From Actinomycetota bacterium (GTDB taxonomy: Bacteria > Actinomycetota > Actinomycetes > Propionibacteriales > Propionibacteriaceae), in the NCBI GenBank assembly GCA_020161795.1, contig JAIUOR010000012.1, forward strand, positions 36,062 to 100,061: DNA of 64,000 bases, written 5' to 3'. This document shows positions 8,457 through 17,849 of the stretch, piece by piece. Below the pieces are notes generated by a model. It was not told where the DNA came from. It made no database searches and saw nothing but the letters and a program-made list of their open reading frames with translations. Numbering within the stretch: the first letter of the stretch is position 1; each line of letters starts with the position of its first letter. The position numbers and the translations under genes were made by a program.

Positions 8457-9487
8457 GCTGGCAACCCGCTCACGTTCACGACGACCTTGCTGGAGACCGC
8501 GGGGTCACCGGCGATGCCGAGCGCCTCGCGCACCTGATCCAGCCGAAACGCGTGGGTGATGATCCCGTCCGCCTCGGCCCGCCGGCGCAGGACTTCCAGC
8601 GCCTCGTCGATCTCGATGTCAAACCGCTGCGAGCCGAACAGCGTGATCTCCTTCGACACCAGCGGCGCCAGTTCCACCGACAGCGCACCCGGCGGCAGGA
8701 TGCCCACCTGGACGACGGCACCGCCCGGCCTGGTGTACCTGATGCAGGCGCTCAGGGAGTTGGCGGCCCCGGCAGCCTCGATCGTGATGTCGAAGGAGTT
8801 CTCGTCCGGCATCACGTCCGATCCCAACTTGAACGCCGCCGTGGCTCCGCAACTGCGGGCCACCTGAAGGGCCTTGTCCTGCGGGTCGACCACGGCGATC
8901 TCCTTCACCCCCCGCTCTCTCAGCGCCAAGACGGTGAGACATCCGATCGGGCCCGCCCCGCTGACCAGGACCTTGGCGCCGGGGAGGCGGCCACGCACCC
9001 GGTCGACACCGTGAAGCGCCACCGCGAGCGGTTCGGCCAGCGCCGCCCGCTTGAGGGAGAGACCTTCGGGAAGCGGACGAATCTGGATCGCCTTGACGGA
9101 GATCGTCTCGGTGAGCGCGCCCTGCGTATGCGGCGTGGTCGACGCGCTACCGAGGTAGCTGCCGCCGCGCCAGAGATTCAGGCCGCCGCCGTCCACCGCT
9201 CCCCGGGGTGGGGCGGGGTCCGCGGGATGCACCGCGACGTCCTCGCCGACCTCGATCCCCTCGACTCCAGCGCCGATCTCCCGCACCCGTCCGGACAGTT
9301 CGTGCCCGAGGACGAGCGGCTCGGTGATCGAGAAGATCCCGTTGCGGCCCGCCCGGTAGTAGTGGACATCCGAACCACAGAGCCCGACGTAGGCGACATC
9401 CACGAGCACCCGGCCCGGGGCGACCGTCGGCCGCTCCCGCGGCACGACCTCGATGGCCTCGGGGCCGGTCAGCACGGCCGCGGCCAT
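8453..9487 (-). CDS. Zinc-dependent alcohol/polyol dehydrogenase (L-idonate 5-dehydrogenase-like)
   Basis: A 344-residue medium-chain dehydrogenase. Catalytic zinc ligands Cys37, His62 and Glu63 are present (GLCGSD, GHE), as is the NAD-binding stretch VLVSGAGPIGCL. Odd point: the lobe that normally carries four structural-zinc cysteines (about residues 85-110) has none and is replaced by a Gly/Pro-rich loop. I prefer the ATG at 9487, since MAAAVLTGPEAIEV is a canonical family N-terminus; a GTG at 9514, overlapping the previous stop as GTGA, would add nine residues and cannot be excluded. It probably interconverts a keto sugar acid and its hydroxyl form in this operon. Confidence 0.9.
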   Translation of the reverse strand: MAAAVLTGPEAIEVVPRERPTVAPGRVLVDVAYVGLCGSDVHYYRAGRNGIFSITEPLVLGHELSGRVREIGAGVEGIEVGEDVAVHPADPAPPRGAVDGGGLNLWRGGSYLGSASTTPHTQGALTETISVKAIQIRPLPEGLSLKRAALAEPLAVALHGVDRVRGRLPGAKVLVSGAGPIGCLTVLALRERGVKEIAVVDPQDKALQVARSCGATAAFKLGSDVMPDENSFDITIEAAGAANSLSACIRYTRPGGAVVQVGILPPGALSVELAPLVSKEITLFGSQRFDIEIDEALEVLRRRAEADGIITHAFRLDQVREALGIAGDPAVSSKVVVNVSGLPA

Positions 9488-9510
9488 TGGATCACGCACC
9501 TGTTCCCCGG

Positions 9511-10302
9511 TCACACGGCCACCTCGCTCTGGGCGAAGGTGACCGGGCCGTGGTAGTAGGAATCCCGCAGATAGATCCCGTTCAGCACGTTGCTGACCAC
9601 GATCTCGTTGATGCAGACGTGGGCGGGCAGTGACGCGATGACCGAGATCATGTTCGCCACGTCGCCGGGACGCAGCATCGCGGCCAGTTCCTCGGCGCTC
9701 GGAGGGCTCGGGCGGGTGGTCATGATCTCGGTCGCGACTTCGGCCGGGATGACCAGGGTGGCGCTGATCCCGGAGCGTCCCTCCTGGTCGTTGATCGACT
9801 CCACGACTCCTGACAGCGCCTGCTTGCTTCCGGAGTACGCGGCGCCCGCGACCGACATGAACCGCCAGCCGGCCCAGGATCCGAGAACCACGATCCGGCC
9901 CGCCCGGGCTGCTCGCATCCCCGGCAGGACGGCGGCCACTGCCTCGACCACCGACAACATGTTGACCTCGACCGTGCGCCGGACGGCCGCGGGGTCGAGG
10001 TCGTCCCACCACCTGCTCGGGACGTTGGTCCCGGCCGAGTGCAACAGCAGGGACACGTCACCGCACTGGTCGGCGATCAGTCGGTGGGCGCGCGCGACGT
10101 CGCCGGGCAGGCTCGCGTCCACCGGGACCGTGATCGCCTGACCACCCTCCGCCGTGATCTGCGCCAGGGTGTCGCCCAACTCCGCCTCGCGGCGTCCCGA
10201 CAGCGCGACCGTCCAGCCGTCCCGGGCCAGCCGCAGCGCGGAAGCGTGCCCGATCCCGCTGCTCGCCCCGATCACCCACGCGAGTCTTCCTGGCACACCC
10301 AT
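9511..10302 (-). CDS. SDR-family NAD(P)-dependent oxidoreductase
   Basis: A 263-residue short-chain dehydrogenase with GASSGIG at 12-18, HSAG in place of the usual NNAG (88-91), and the catalytic Ser142, Tyr156 and Lys160 (YSGSK). The C-terminal ICINEIVVSN-like stretch recalls the YdfG/serine-3-dehydrogenase group. The ATG at 10302 is preferred over a TTG one codon upstream; GGAAG lies about nine bases before it. It is the second gene of the operon, 50 bp after another SDR. Substrate unknown; by context a sugar or sugar acid. Confidence 0.9.
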   Translation of the reverse strand: MGVPGRLAWVIGASSGIGHASALRLARDGWTVALSGRREAELGDTLAQITAEGGQAITVPVDASLPGDVARAHRLIADQCGDVSLLLHSAGTNVPSRWWDDLDPAAVRRTVEVNMLSVVEAVAAVLPGMRAARAGRIVVLGSWAGWRFMSVAGAAYSGSKQALSGVVESINDQEGRSGISATLVIPAEVATEIMTTRPSPPSAEELAAMLRPGDVANMISVIASLPAHVCINEIVVSNVLNGIYLRDSYYHGPVTFAQSEVAV

Positions 10303-10351
10303 CAACCGACCGCTTCCATCAACAGATCCTCCGTCGCACCGCAGACCCGCG

Positions 10352-11194
10352 TCAGCGGGGCATGTACATTCCGCCGTCCACGCCGATCACCTGTCCGGTG
10401 AGATGCCCGGCGGTCACCTCCGAGGCCAGGAAGACGATCGCCGCCGCCGTATCCTCGGCCGCGCCGAACTTGCCCAGGACGGTCGCGTCGAGCAACCCGG
10501 CCTGCGGGCCGCCGGGCGCCGGCACCAGAGCCGGTCCGCCATTGTCGCGGTCGGGGCCGGGGAGCCAGCCGACCTCGCCCTGCTCGGGGCGCAGCCACAG
10601 GCTGGAGTTGCCGGCGTCGCTCACCCTGCGGGGCGGGGTCGGGCCCGGCGCCACGACATTGATCCGGATGCCGTCGGGCCCGTACTGCTTGGCCATGCAC
10701 TGGCTGAAGACGATCTGCGCCGCCTTGGTGCCCGCGTACACCGGCTCCAGGGGGTCCGGACGCCGGCCCATCACGCTGCTGACCGTGATGATGGTGCCCG
10801 ACTTCTGGGCCTTCATGATCGGCAGCATGATGTGGAACCAGTTCAGGGTCGAGACATAGTTGCTCTGGATGACTTCCTGCCACTCCTGGCGGTCGACCTC
10901 GAGGAAGTCGCCGGGAGAGTCCCACCCCATGCTGCCGACGAAGATGTCGATTCCACCGTGGAGTTCGAGCACCTCCTTCGCCATTCGCTCGAGATCTTCG
11001 TACTTCGTCGCGTCCGCGGTGATCACGTGGCTCTGTCCGCCGGCCTCGGCGGCCACCCGCTCGCAGTCGACCCGATTGCGGGCGACGATCACGACGTTGG
11101 CGCCTTCCCGCGCGAGGGCGAGCACCGTCGCCCTACCGATGTTCGAGCTCCCGCCGACCACGACGGCCGTCTTGTTGGCAAGCCCAAGGTCCAT
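10352..11194 (-). CDS. SDR-family oxidoreductase
   Basis: A 280-residue short-chain dehydrogenase and the first gene of the sugar-acid operon. The cofactor loop is GGSSNIG (14-20), and the catalytic group is Ser139/140, Tyr153, Lys157 (YAGTK). The usual NNAG is replaced by VGSMG. A segment of about 45 residues after the PGPTPP turn (about 185-230, rich in Gly/Pro) is longer than in most members and may form a substrate lid. A palindromic motif about 116-143 bp upstream (11310-11337) is a likely regulator site. The substrate is unknown. Confidence 0.9.
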   Translation of the reverse strand: MDLGLANKTAVVVGGSSNIGRATVLALAREGANVVIVARNRVDCERVAAEAGGQSHVITADATKYEDLERMAKEVLELHGGIDIFVGSMGWDSPGDFLEVDRQEWQEVIQSNYVSTLNWFHIMLPIMKAQKSGTIITVSSVMGRRPDPLEPVYAGTKAAQIVFSQCMAKQYGPDGIRINVVAPGPTPPRRVSDAGNSSLWLRPEQGEVGWLPGPDRDNGGPALVPAPGGPQAGLLDATVLGKFGAAEDTAAAIVFLASEVTAGHLTGQVIGVDGGMYMPR

Positions 11195-11309
11195 GCTTCA
11201 TCGCCTCTCTCGTCGGCTACCCGGCGACGACCTACCCGGCGCCGGGCATCCACTAGTGGTGTGAACGGTCGATCCGACGCGCCTTCGTCAGGGTCGGACA
11301 CCGTTGCCA

Positions 11310-11337
11310 CCTATATGATTCCATGAAATCCAATAGG
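11310..11337. promoter_or_regulatory. Imperfect palindrome, probable GntR operator (site A)
   Basis: The arms CCTATATGATTC (11310-11321) and AAATCCAATAGG (11326-11337) match as inverted copies at 9 of 12 positions. The core CTATATGATT-N6-AATCC (11311-11331) recurs exactly at 17850-17870, before the ABC operon. It lies upstream of the SDR operon and next to the 3' end of the GntR gene. Confidence 0.6.
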
Positions 11338-11421
11338 ATGTCAACGATTCACGTATTGCGTCGGCGAAGCGGAGATCCTCCACCGACCCCTTGAAGTGGA
11401 GCGGCGCAGAAGGCTCCGGGT

Positions 11422-12120
11422 TCAGCCGGACGGAGTCGCCGCCGTATCCCGCACGGCGCCTTTCCTGAAGGCGGCGGCTGCCCGCTCGAAGGAGTTGCGG
11501 ATGTGCTCCTCGGCCACGGCGGCCGCCGCGGCCGGGTCGCAATCCTCGATGGCCTTGGCCATCGCACGGTGCTCGCCGATCGTGAGGAAGACATCGGTCG
11601 CCGTGTACTCCAGGCGGAAGATATGCAGGTGGCAGTGGCTCTGCTCGTAGGCGTTGACGATGAACGCGTTCTCCGTGGCGGCCACCACGGACTCGTGGAA
11701 CCTCATGTCGTGAGCGAACGCCTTCTCCCTGGCGAGGTCGGCGCCCGAGCCGACCAGTGCCTCGAACGCGGCGATCTCGGAGCTCAGGAAGGCTCCTGGA
11801 TTGGAGAGCCGCTGAACCGCCGCGCATCGCGCCGCCCACGGCTCGATCAACAGCCGGAACTCGTAGAGCTGCTTCAGTTCCGAGAAGTCGAGCACCGGGC
11901 TGGCGACGGCCCCCCGTCCCGAGGTCCAGACCACCAGGTTGTCACCCTCGAGCCGTCCGATGGCCTCCCGGACCGGAGTGGCCGAGACACCGAGTTCCCG
12001 GGCCAGAGCGTCGATGGTGAGCCGTTCTCCCGGCGGTATCCGGCCCTCCATCAACCAGCCACGCAGGGTCTCGTACACATCGGCGGTGGCGGATTTGGAA
12101 CCACTTCCTGATGCTCTCAT
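11422..12120 (-). CDS. GntR-family transcriptional regulator (FadR/FCD subfamily)
   Basis: A 232-residue regulator. The winged helix-turn-helix spans about residues 12-75 (LTIDALARELGVSATPVREAIGRLE) and the helical FCD ligand domain about 85-220. His residues in FAHDMRFH, GEHRAM and AEEHI fit the metal/effector site of FCD domains. The ATG at 12120 has GGAG six bases upstream. It lies between the SDR/dehydratase operon and the ABC/lactonase operon, all on one strand, and is the obvious candidate to bind the motif shared by both promoters. FCD regulators usually respond to carboxylic acids such as uronates or aldonates. Confidence 0.93.
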   Translation of the reverse strand: MRASGSGSKSATADVYETLRGWLMEGRIPPGERLTIDALARELGVSATPVREAIGRLEGDNLVVWTSGRGAVASPVLDFSELKQLYEFRLLIEPWAARCAAVQRLSNPGAFLSSEIAAFEALVGSGADLAREKAFAHDMRFHESVVAATENAFIVNAYEQSHCHLHIFRLEYTATDVFLTIGEHRAMAKAIEDCDPAAAAAVAEEHIRNSFERAAAAFRKGAVRDTAATPSG

Positions 12121-12239
12121 CTCAACTCCACATCGTCGTATAGCCGCGGAGGGTGCAGCGGCGAACATCCTGGACTCCCCGCCGGGATCAGCAGGATGCT
12201 ATCGAACACCCTTCCGTCGCGAAGCCGTTCCGGCATCGG

Positions 12240-13130
12240 TCAGGTACGGGTGAAAGACAGCGGAGATTCGGGCAATCCGGTCACGCCGACGTCGACCAGG
12301 AAGACCGACCCCGCCAGCGACTCCCCCGTTGCATCGTCCTCCGGGCTCCGCGCGGACGTGATGGCCAGCACATCCAGGTCCGGCCCGGCGAACATGCAGC
12401 TCGTCGGCCTGCGGATCGGCAGCAGCAACTCGAGCACCGGCGTGCCGTCCGGGGCGTACCGCACCACCTTCGCCCCGTCCCACTTGGCACTCCAGACGTA
12501 GCCTTCCGAATCCACCGTCAGCCCGTCGGGAGTGTAGTCGGCAGGGTCGCGGCTGAAGCGGGACGAGCCATCGAGTCGGCCGGTCTCGGGAGGGTCGGTG
12601 AACGCGGTGATGGTCCGCGCCGGCGAGTCGGTGTAGTACATCCTGCGGCCGTCCGGGCTCCAACCCAGGCCGTTCGATGTCGTCACGCCGCCGAGCACCT
12701 CCTCGAGCGTGCTGCCGTCGAATCGGTACAACGACGCCGACGGCGCCATCCCGTCCTCGCGGATCGTCCCGAACCAGAGCCTTCCCGCCCGGTCCGACTT
12801 CCCGTCGTTGAGGCGGTGGCCGTCCGGGACAGCGGGCCCCAGGCTCGCCGACGAGAAGGAACCCTCTCGCGGGGAGAACCAGTGAAGGCCGTCGGCCAGC
12901 CCGGCGATCCACCAGTCCGGCCCGCCGGGCACCACGAACCCGATGTCACTCGGTGTATCCCAGTGCTGGTACGCGCTGCCGTCGATGCGGCACCTGCGTA
13001 TCTTCCGGCCCCAGATGTCGACCCAGATGAGGAACTGGTCGGCCCGGCTCCACCAGGGTCCCTCGCCGAGAATGTCCCGCTCCGGCACGGGGATGATCCG
13101 ATAGTCCGCCTTCACTTGCGACGTTGACAC
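12240..13130 (-). CDS. SMP-30/gluconolactonase family protein
   Basis: A 296-residue six-bladed beta-propeller lactonase of the SMP-30/regucalcin family. Metal-ligand motifs are GEGPWW (Glu23), RLNDGKSDRAGRLWFGT, TSNGLGWSPD and TPDGLTVDSEG. It should open a sugar lactone to the aldonate in the cytoplasm, the step between a sugar 1-dehydrogenase and a dehydratase. The start is GTG at 13130 with GGAGG six bases upstream, 12 bp after the permease stop, so it is the last gene of the ABC operon. Which lactone is used is not known. Confidence 0.92.
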   Translation of the reverse strand: MSTSQVKADYRIIPVPERDILGEGPWWSRADQFLIWVDIWGRKIRRCRIDGSAYQHWDTPSDIGFVVPGGPDWWIAGLADGLHWFSPREGSFSSASLGPAVPDGHRLNDGKSDRAGRLWFGTIREDGMAPSASLYRFDGSTLEEVLGGVTTSNGLGWSPDGRRMYYTDSPARTITAFTDPPETGRLDGSSRFSRDPADYTPDGLTVDSEGYVWSAKWDGAKVVRYAPDGTPVLELLLPIRRPTSCMFAGPDLDVLAITSARSPEDDATGESLAGSVFLVDVGVTGLPESPLSFTRT

Positions 13131-13142
13131 CCCGGGCCTCCT

Positions 13143-14102
13143 TCACGCCACCGCGACGGACATCGAGCGCCCGCGGCTGGAGAGAAGAACGGCGAAGAAC
13201 AGGACGATTCCGTTCAACACCATCTGAATGCTCTGGGAGACGTTCATCGCCGCCAGGACGCCGTTCAGAATCACGGTGACGAGCACGCCGCCCATGGCGC
13301 CGACGTAGCGGCCACGCCCGCCGAGCAGCGAGACCCCGCCGATGGCCGCGGCCGACACCGTCGCCATCTGGTAGGTGTCTCCCATGCCCAGGTAGAGCTG
13401 ACCCAGGCGGCCGGCGAAGAGCACCCCGGCGAGCGCGGCCAGCAGCCCGGACAGGCAATAGGCGGTGACGGTGATCCGTTTTACCCGGATGCCGGAGTAC
13501 CGGGCGGCCTCGATGCTGCTGCCGGTCGAGTAGATCTCGCGCCCGAACCGGCTACGGCTCAGCAGCACCGACGCCACCACCGCGATCGCCAGCCAGATGA
13601 TCAGCAGGATGGAGATGCCGCCGACGGTCTCGGTCGCGATGAACCCGATCAGGGGCGGCGCCGCTCCGCCCGGCGTCCCTCCGGAAAGGCCCACCAGGAG
13701 GCCTTGGAAGATGACGTTCGAGCCGATGGTCATGATGACCGGGGACACCCCTACGTAGGCGACGCCGATGCCGTTGAACAGGCCCATCAGCACGCCGGCA
13801 CCCAGCACCAGCGGGAGCGCCCAGGCCAGCGCGAGGTCACTGCCGTTGGTCAACGCCGCCAGCAGGAACGCGGCATTGGTGAAGATCCACGGGATCGACA
13901 GATCCAATCCGCCGGTCAGCATCACGATCGTCTGCCCGAGTGCGACCAGGCCGAGGATGGCCGCCTGCGCCGACAGGATCTTGAGGTTGTTGATGCCGGC
14001 ATACCCGGGGCGCATCAGCGAGACGAAGACGAACATGCCGATCGCCACGAGGTAGACGACCACCACCGAGGAGTAGCGGGCCCACAATCTTGACAGACTC
14101 AT
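13143..14102 (-). CDS. Sugar ABC transporter permease (RbsC/CUT2 type)
   Basis: A 319-residue membrane protein of the ribose/branched-chain permease family, with about eight to ten helices. GQTIVMLTGGLDLSI (about 57-71) and the AAAIGGVSLLGGRG stretch are family signatures. Its ATG overlaps the stop of the first permease by four bases (ATGA). The two permeases probably form a heterodimer served by the upstream double ATPase. Confidence 0.94.
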   Translation of the reverse strand: MSLSRLWARYSSVVVVYLVAIGMFVFVSLMRPGYAGINNLKILSAQAAILGLVALGQTIVMLTGGLDLSIPWIFTNAAFLLAALTNGSDLALAWALPLVLGAGVLMGLFNGIGVAYVGVSPVIMTIGSNVIFQGLLVGLSGGTPGGAAPPLIGFIATETVGGISILLIIWLAIAVVASVLLSRSRFGREIYSTGSSIEAARYSGIRVKRITVTAYCLSGLLAALAGVLFAGRLGQLYLGMGDTYQMATVSAAAIGGVSLLGGRGRYVGAMGGVLVTVILNGVLAAMNVSQSIQMVLNGIVLFFAVLLSSRGRSMSVAVA

Positions 14103-15130
14103 AGCGATCCCCTCGCTCGACGCCTCAGGGAGGCATAGGCACTCACTGCGACCGCGAGGATCAGCAGAACCCCCTGCACCAGCGAGGACCAGTAGGAAGA
14201 CACCCGCATGAAGACGAGCAGGTCGGCGATGCCGCGGAGGATCAGCGCGCCGACGATCGTGCCCACGACGCCGCCGTATCCCCCGCCGATGGCCGTACCA
14301 CCGATGACCGCCGCAGCGATCGAGAGCATGATGAAGCTCTGGCCGGCGGTCGGCGAGCCGGAGGCGACCTGCGCGGTTCGGTAGATCCCCGCCAGCGCGG
14401 CGAAGCCTCCCGACACCCCGTAGGCCAGCACCGTGGTGACCGAGACGTTGACGCCGTTCAGCCGGGCTGCACGGGCATCGCTGCCGACCGCGAACAGGGC
14501 CAGCCCACTGTCGGTCTCCCGGAACCAGAACCAGCCCAGGATCAGCAAGACGGTGAGGATCAGGGAGAGCGGCACGCCGCCGAACCGGGCCAGCAGGGTA
14601 TTGGTGAAGTCCGGGCTCACCTCGCCACCGTCGATCTTCAGCACCAGCAGCGCTATCCCACCGCAGACCAAACCCGTCGCCAGCGTCACGATGAAGGGCT
14701 GCATACCGGTGCGGACGATCGCCCAGCCATTGAAGCAACCCACCGCGACCCCGACCAGCAGGCAGCCGATGGACACCGCGACGATGCCCAGGGGCGAGTC
14801 ACCGGCATGCACCGCCGCCAGGCTGTTGGTCAGGCTGATGACCCCGCCCACCGAGAGATCGAAGCCGCCGGCGAGCAGGGGGAAGGTCTGGCCGATGCCG
14901 ACGAGGATGAGGGAGAACGCCGATTCCGACGAGTTGGCGAGCCAACTGGGCCGCAATGTCACCGGGTTGACGATTCCCATCAGCGCAATGAGCACGAAGA
15001 GAATCACGTAGGGGACGGCAGCGATCCAGTGGGCCTGGATCCATTGCCTCAGCGAGCCGGCGAGCGATGCTCCTGCGAGCCGGCCGGGCCGGTCCGCGTC
15101 CGGGCGAAGGTCCTGACTATTGTTCGACAT
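14099..15130 (-). CDS. Sugar ABC transporter permease (RbsC/CUT2 type)
   Basis: A 343-residue permease of the same family as its neighbour, with the signature GQTFPLLAGGFDLSVGG (about 79-95) and AAAVIGGTAIGGGYG near the end. A hydrophilic N-terminus of about 30 residues precedes the first helix. The ATG at 15130 lies inside the end of the ATPase gene (14-bp overlap), implying coupled translation. It is part of the CUT2 importer in the sugar-acid regulon. Confidence 0.93.
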   Translation of the reverse strand: MSNNSQDLRPDADRPGRLAGASLAGSLRQWIQAHWIAAVPYVILFVLIALMGIVNPVTLRPSWLANSSESAFSLILVGIGQTFPLLAGGFDLSVGGVISLTNSLAAVHAGDSPLGIVAVSIGCLLVGVAVGCFNGWAIVRTGMQPFIVTLATGLVCGGIALLVLKIDGGEVSPDFTNTLLARFGGVPLSLILTVLLILGWFWFRETDSGLALFAVGSDARAARLNGVNVSVTTVLAYGVSGGFAALAGIYRTAQVASGSPTAGQSFIMLSIAAAVIGGTAIGGGYGGVVGTIVGALILRGIADLLVFMRVSSYWSSLVQGVLLILAVAVSAYASLRRRARGSL

Positions 15131-16613
15131 GGGCACCGATCGACGCTCCGATGATCCGGTCGGCCGTGAGATCCGCGCCGCCGAGGTCTGCGGCCACCTT
15201 TCCGTCGTGCATGACGAGGACGCGGTCGCAGACGTTGACCAACTCCTCCACGTCGGTTGAAAGGTAGAGGACGGCATTTCCTTCGCCGGCAATCTCTCTC
15301 ACCAAGCTGAACATCTCCTTCTTCGTGCCGACATCCACCCCTCGGGTGATGTCGTGGAGCATCAGGATCTCCGGCCGCGTCGCGAGCATCTTCGCCAGCA
15401 CCACCTTCTGCTGGTTGCCTCCACTGAGGGCGGACGCCGGCTGAGTATCGCCGGTCGTCCTGATGGCGAGTTGGCTGATGTAGCTCTGGGTGAGCTCACG
15501 CTCACGTCCGAGATCCACCAGCAACCCGCGCTTGAGACTTCCCAGGGAGGCGAGGGAGGTGTTGAACGGGATCGAGAAGTCCAGCAGCAGCCCCTGGGTG
15601 GCCCGCTCCTCGGGAACCAGGGCCATACCGCGCCGCAGGGCCTCCCGAGCGTCGCGATTGTGGATCTGGTCGCCGTCGAGCTCGATCGAGCCATGGGCTG
15701 GAATCACTCCGTAGAGGGCCCGCAGCAGTTCTGCCTGCCCCTGGCCGGCGAGCCCGCCGATCCCCAGCACCTCACCGCGATGCAGATCGAACTCGACCCC
15801 GTTGAGAGTGTGCTGGTATCGCAGATCCCTTACCCGCAGCACGACCTCGTCCGTGGCGGTGCTCCGCTTCTCGGGGAAGTAGCTGGACATCTGGCGGCCG
15901 ATCATCATGGAGACGATCTCGTCCATGTCCAGATCGGCCAGCGGGCGGGTGTCCACCGTCGATCCGTTCCGAAGGATCGTGACCCGATCACAGGCATCGC
16001 GGATCTCCGACATCCGATGCGAGATGAAGATGACGATCCTGCCTTCGTCCGCGAGCCGCCGGGCGAGGCCGAGCAGCCAGGCGACGCGGTTCTCGGTGAG
16101 CGCCGAGGTGGCCTCGTCGAGAACGATGACCGAAGGATCGGTCGCCAGCACCCGCAGGATCTCGACGATCTGCCGGCGCGACAAGGACAGTTCCTTCGCC
16201 TTGGTGTCAGGCCTGACGTCGTCCACCCCATAGCGATCGAGCAACTCCTGCGTCATCGCCCGCAGTTGCGCGCGGCGATGCATCCCCACGAGATTGGTCG
16301 GGATACGACCCAGGAAGATGTTCTCGCTCACCGTGAGTTCAGGAATCAGCGAAAGCTCCTGATACACGGTGCCGATCCCCAACTCCATGGCGTCTCGTGG
16401 GGAATGGATGGAGACGGGTTGGCCATCGATCCTGATCTCACCGGCATCCGCTCGATGCGCGCCGCTGAGCACCTTCAGGAGCGTGCTCTTGCCGGCACCG
16501 TTCTCTCCGAGCAAGGCGTGTACCTCGCCCCGGACGCAGGAGAACGAGACGTCGTCCAGCGCCACGATGCCACCAAAGGACTTGGATATGCCCCTGAACT
16601 CAAGATCTGCCAT
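15117..16613 (-). CDS. Sugar ABC transporter ATP-binding protein (RbsA type, two domains)
   Basis: A 498-residue protein with two fused nucleotide-binding domains. Domain 1 has Walker A GENGAGKST at 36-44 and Walker B VIVLDEAT, but its signature reads LSLSRRQ instead of the usual LS-G-type motif. Domain 2 has the degenerate Walker A typical of RbsA proteins (GLAGQGQAEL), an intact LSGGNQQK signature, and MLHDITRG where LDEPTRG is expected. That second Walker B is unusual: Asp to His, Glu to Asp, Pro to Ile. RbsA-type proteins are normally asymmetric, so function is likely retained. Confidence 0.94.
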   Translation of the reverse strand: MADLEFRGISKSFGGIVALDDVSFSCVRGEVHALLGENGAGKSTLLKVLSGAHRADAGEIRIDGQPVSIHSPRDAMELGIGTVYQELSLIPELTVSENIFLGRIPTNLVGMHRRAQLRAMTQELLDRYGVDDVRPDTKAKELSLSRRQIVEILRVLATDPSVIVLDEATSALTENRVAWLLGLARRLADEGRIVIFISHRMSEIRDACDRVTILRNGSTVDTRPLADLDMDEIVSMMIGRQMSSYFPEKRSTATDEVVLRVRDLRYQHTLNGVEFDLHRGEVLGIGGLAGQGQAELLRALYGVIPAHGSIELDGDQIHNRDAREALRRGMALVPEERATQGLLLDFSIPFNTSLASLGSLKRGLLVDLGRERELTQSYISQLAIRTTGDTQPASALSGGNQQKVVLAKMLATRPEILMLHDITRGVDVGTKKEMFSLVREIAGEGNAVLYLSTDVEELVNVCDRVLVMHDGKVAADLGGADLTADRIIGASIGAHVEQ

Positions 16614-16634
16614 CCCCCGCCTCCATCCTGTTAC

Positions 16635-17705
16635 TCACTTGATCTGGTAATCCGAGATTTCCTCGATGGTCACCTGCGGCTCGAAGTCGGACGGCAGCAC
16701 CGGCCAGGCCAGCGCGCCCGGAAGCTCGGGGAACGCGTTGACACCCTCTTCGATCTTCACGACCGGGAATCCGACATCGACCGAGTTGTCCACCGCGAAG
16801 AATCCGGGCGTGACCAAGGTCGCGGTGGGAACCTCCTCGCCTTCGAGAACCTTCAGCGCGACGTCCATGGCGATGGCGCCGAGACCAGCGGCGTTGTTGC
16901 TGATCAGCAGATCCATGTTGTTGTTGAGGGCGGCGAGCATCCCCGCGTTGGTATTGAACGAGGTCGCCGGAACCAGCTCGCGACCGGCGTCCTTGAAGGC
17001 AGCGGCGATGGTCTCGCCGTACACCTGGGAGTAGACCCCGTCCAGATCCTGGTGCGCCGCCAGGACGCTGCCCAGCTGCTCCTGCCCGACGCCGTCGGCG
17101 TACTCGCCCGCGAACTCCGCGACAACGTCCATGTCGTTCTCGGCGAAGATCGCCATCGCGGTCTCGTAGAGGGTGTTTCCGGCGGTGTTGCCCGGCAGAC
17201 CCGTGTCCACGGCGATCTTGGCGCCCTTGCCCACCTTGGCGACCAGGTAGTTGGCCCAGCCGGTCGCCATGGCGGTCAGATCGGTCTGCACCGTGTAGAT
17301 CCCCTCGCCGTCCACCACGGAGTCGAAGCTGACCACCACGATCCCGGAATCCAGGGCACGCTTGACGACGGGAGCCAGGGCCGTCGGCGAGGAAGGATTG
17401 ATGATGATCGCGTCATATCCCTGGGCGACCAGGGCATCGACCGACGCGGCCTGCGCCTCGGGCGTGTTCTCGGAGTTCACCACGGTGAGCTCGACCTTGC
17501 TCGCGAACGGCTCCTTGGTGGCGACGACCTCGGCGGTCTTGATCATGAGCTGCCGCCAGTCGTTACCGAGGTAGGAGTTGCTCAATGCGATCTTGTAGAC
17601 CCCTTCGCCGCCACCGCCAGCGGTGGGCGCCGGCTCCGGCGAGCAGCCAGCGAGCGTCGCGGCTGCCAGCGATGCGGCGACGATGGCCGCAATCCCCTTG
17701 TTCAT
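16635..17705 (-). CDS. Sugar ABC transporter substrate-binding lipoprotein (RbsB type)
   Basis: A 356-residue periplasmic-binding-protein family member of the ribose/monosaccharide kind. The lipoprotein signal ends LAGC with Cys21, and the mature protein starts after a Gly-rich linker. YDAIIINPSSPTALAPVVKRA and FDSVVDGEG are typical of the sugar-binding lobes. The ATG at 17705 has GGAGG six bases upstream. It is the first gene of a five-gene operon (binding protein, ATPase, two permeases, lactonase). Site B of the shared palindromic motif lies 145-165 bp upstream. The ligand is probably a monosaccharide or its lactone. Confidence 0.94.
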   Translation of the reverse strand: MNKGIAAIVAASLAAATLAGCSPEPAPTAGGGGEGVYKIALSNSYLGNDWRQLMIKTAEVVATKEPFASKVELTVVNSENTPEAQAASVDALVAQGYDAIIINPSSPTALAPVVKRALDSGIVVVSFDSVVDGEGIYTVQTDLTAMATGWANYLVAKVGKGAKIAVDTGLPGNTAGNTLYETAMAIFAENDMDVVAEFAGEYADGVGQEQLGSVLAAHQDLDGVYSQVYGETIAAAFKDAGRELVPATSFNTNAGMLAALNNNMDLLISNNAAGLGAIAMDVALKVLEGEEVPTATLVTPGFFAVDNSVDVGFPVVKIEEGVNAFPELPGALAWPVLPSDFEPQVTIEEISDYQIK

Positions 17706-17849
17706 ACATCCTCCAACATGTTGAGAACCAGTTTCCGTACCAGTCGGCCAGCGCCGGCAAACAGTTGACGACTCGACCTTCTTCATCCCCGACGTCAACG
17801 CTGATCGGGGCCACCCAAGCTCCTAGGCCATAGAGCTTATGAGAAAATG

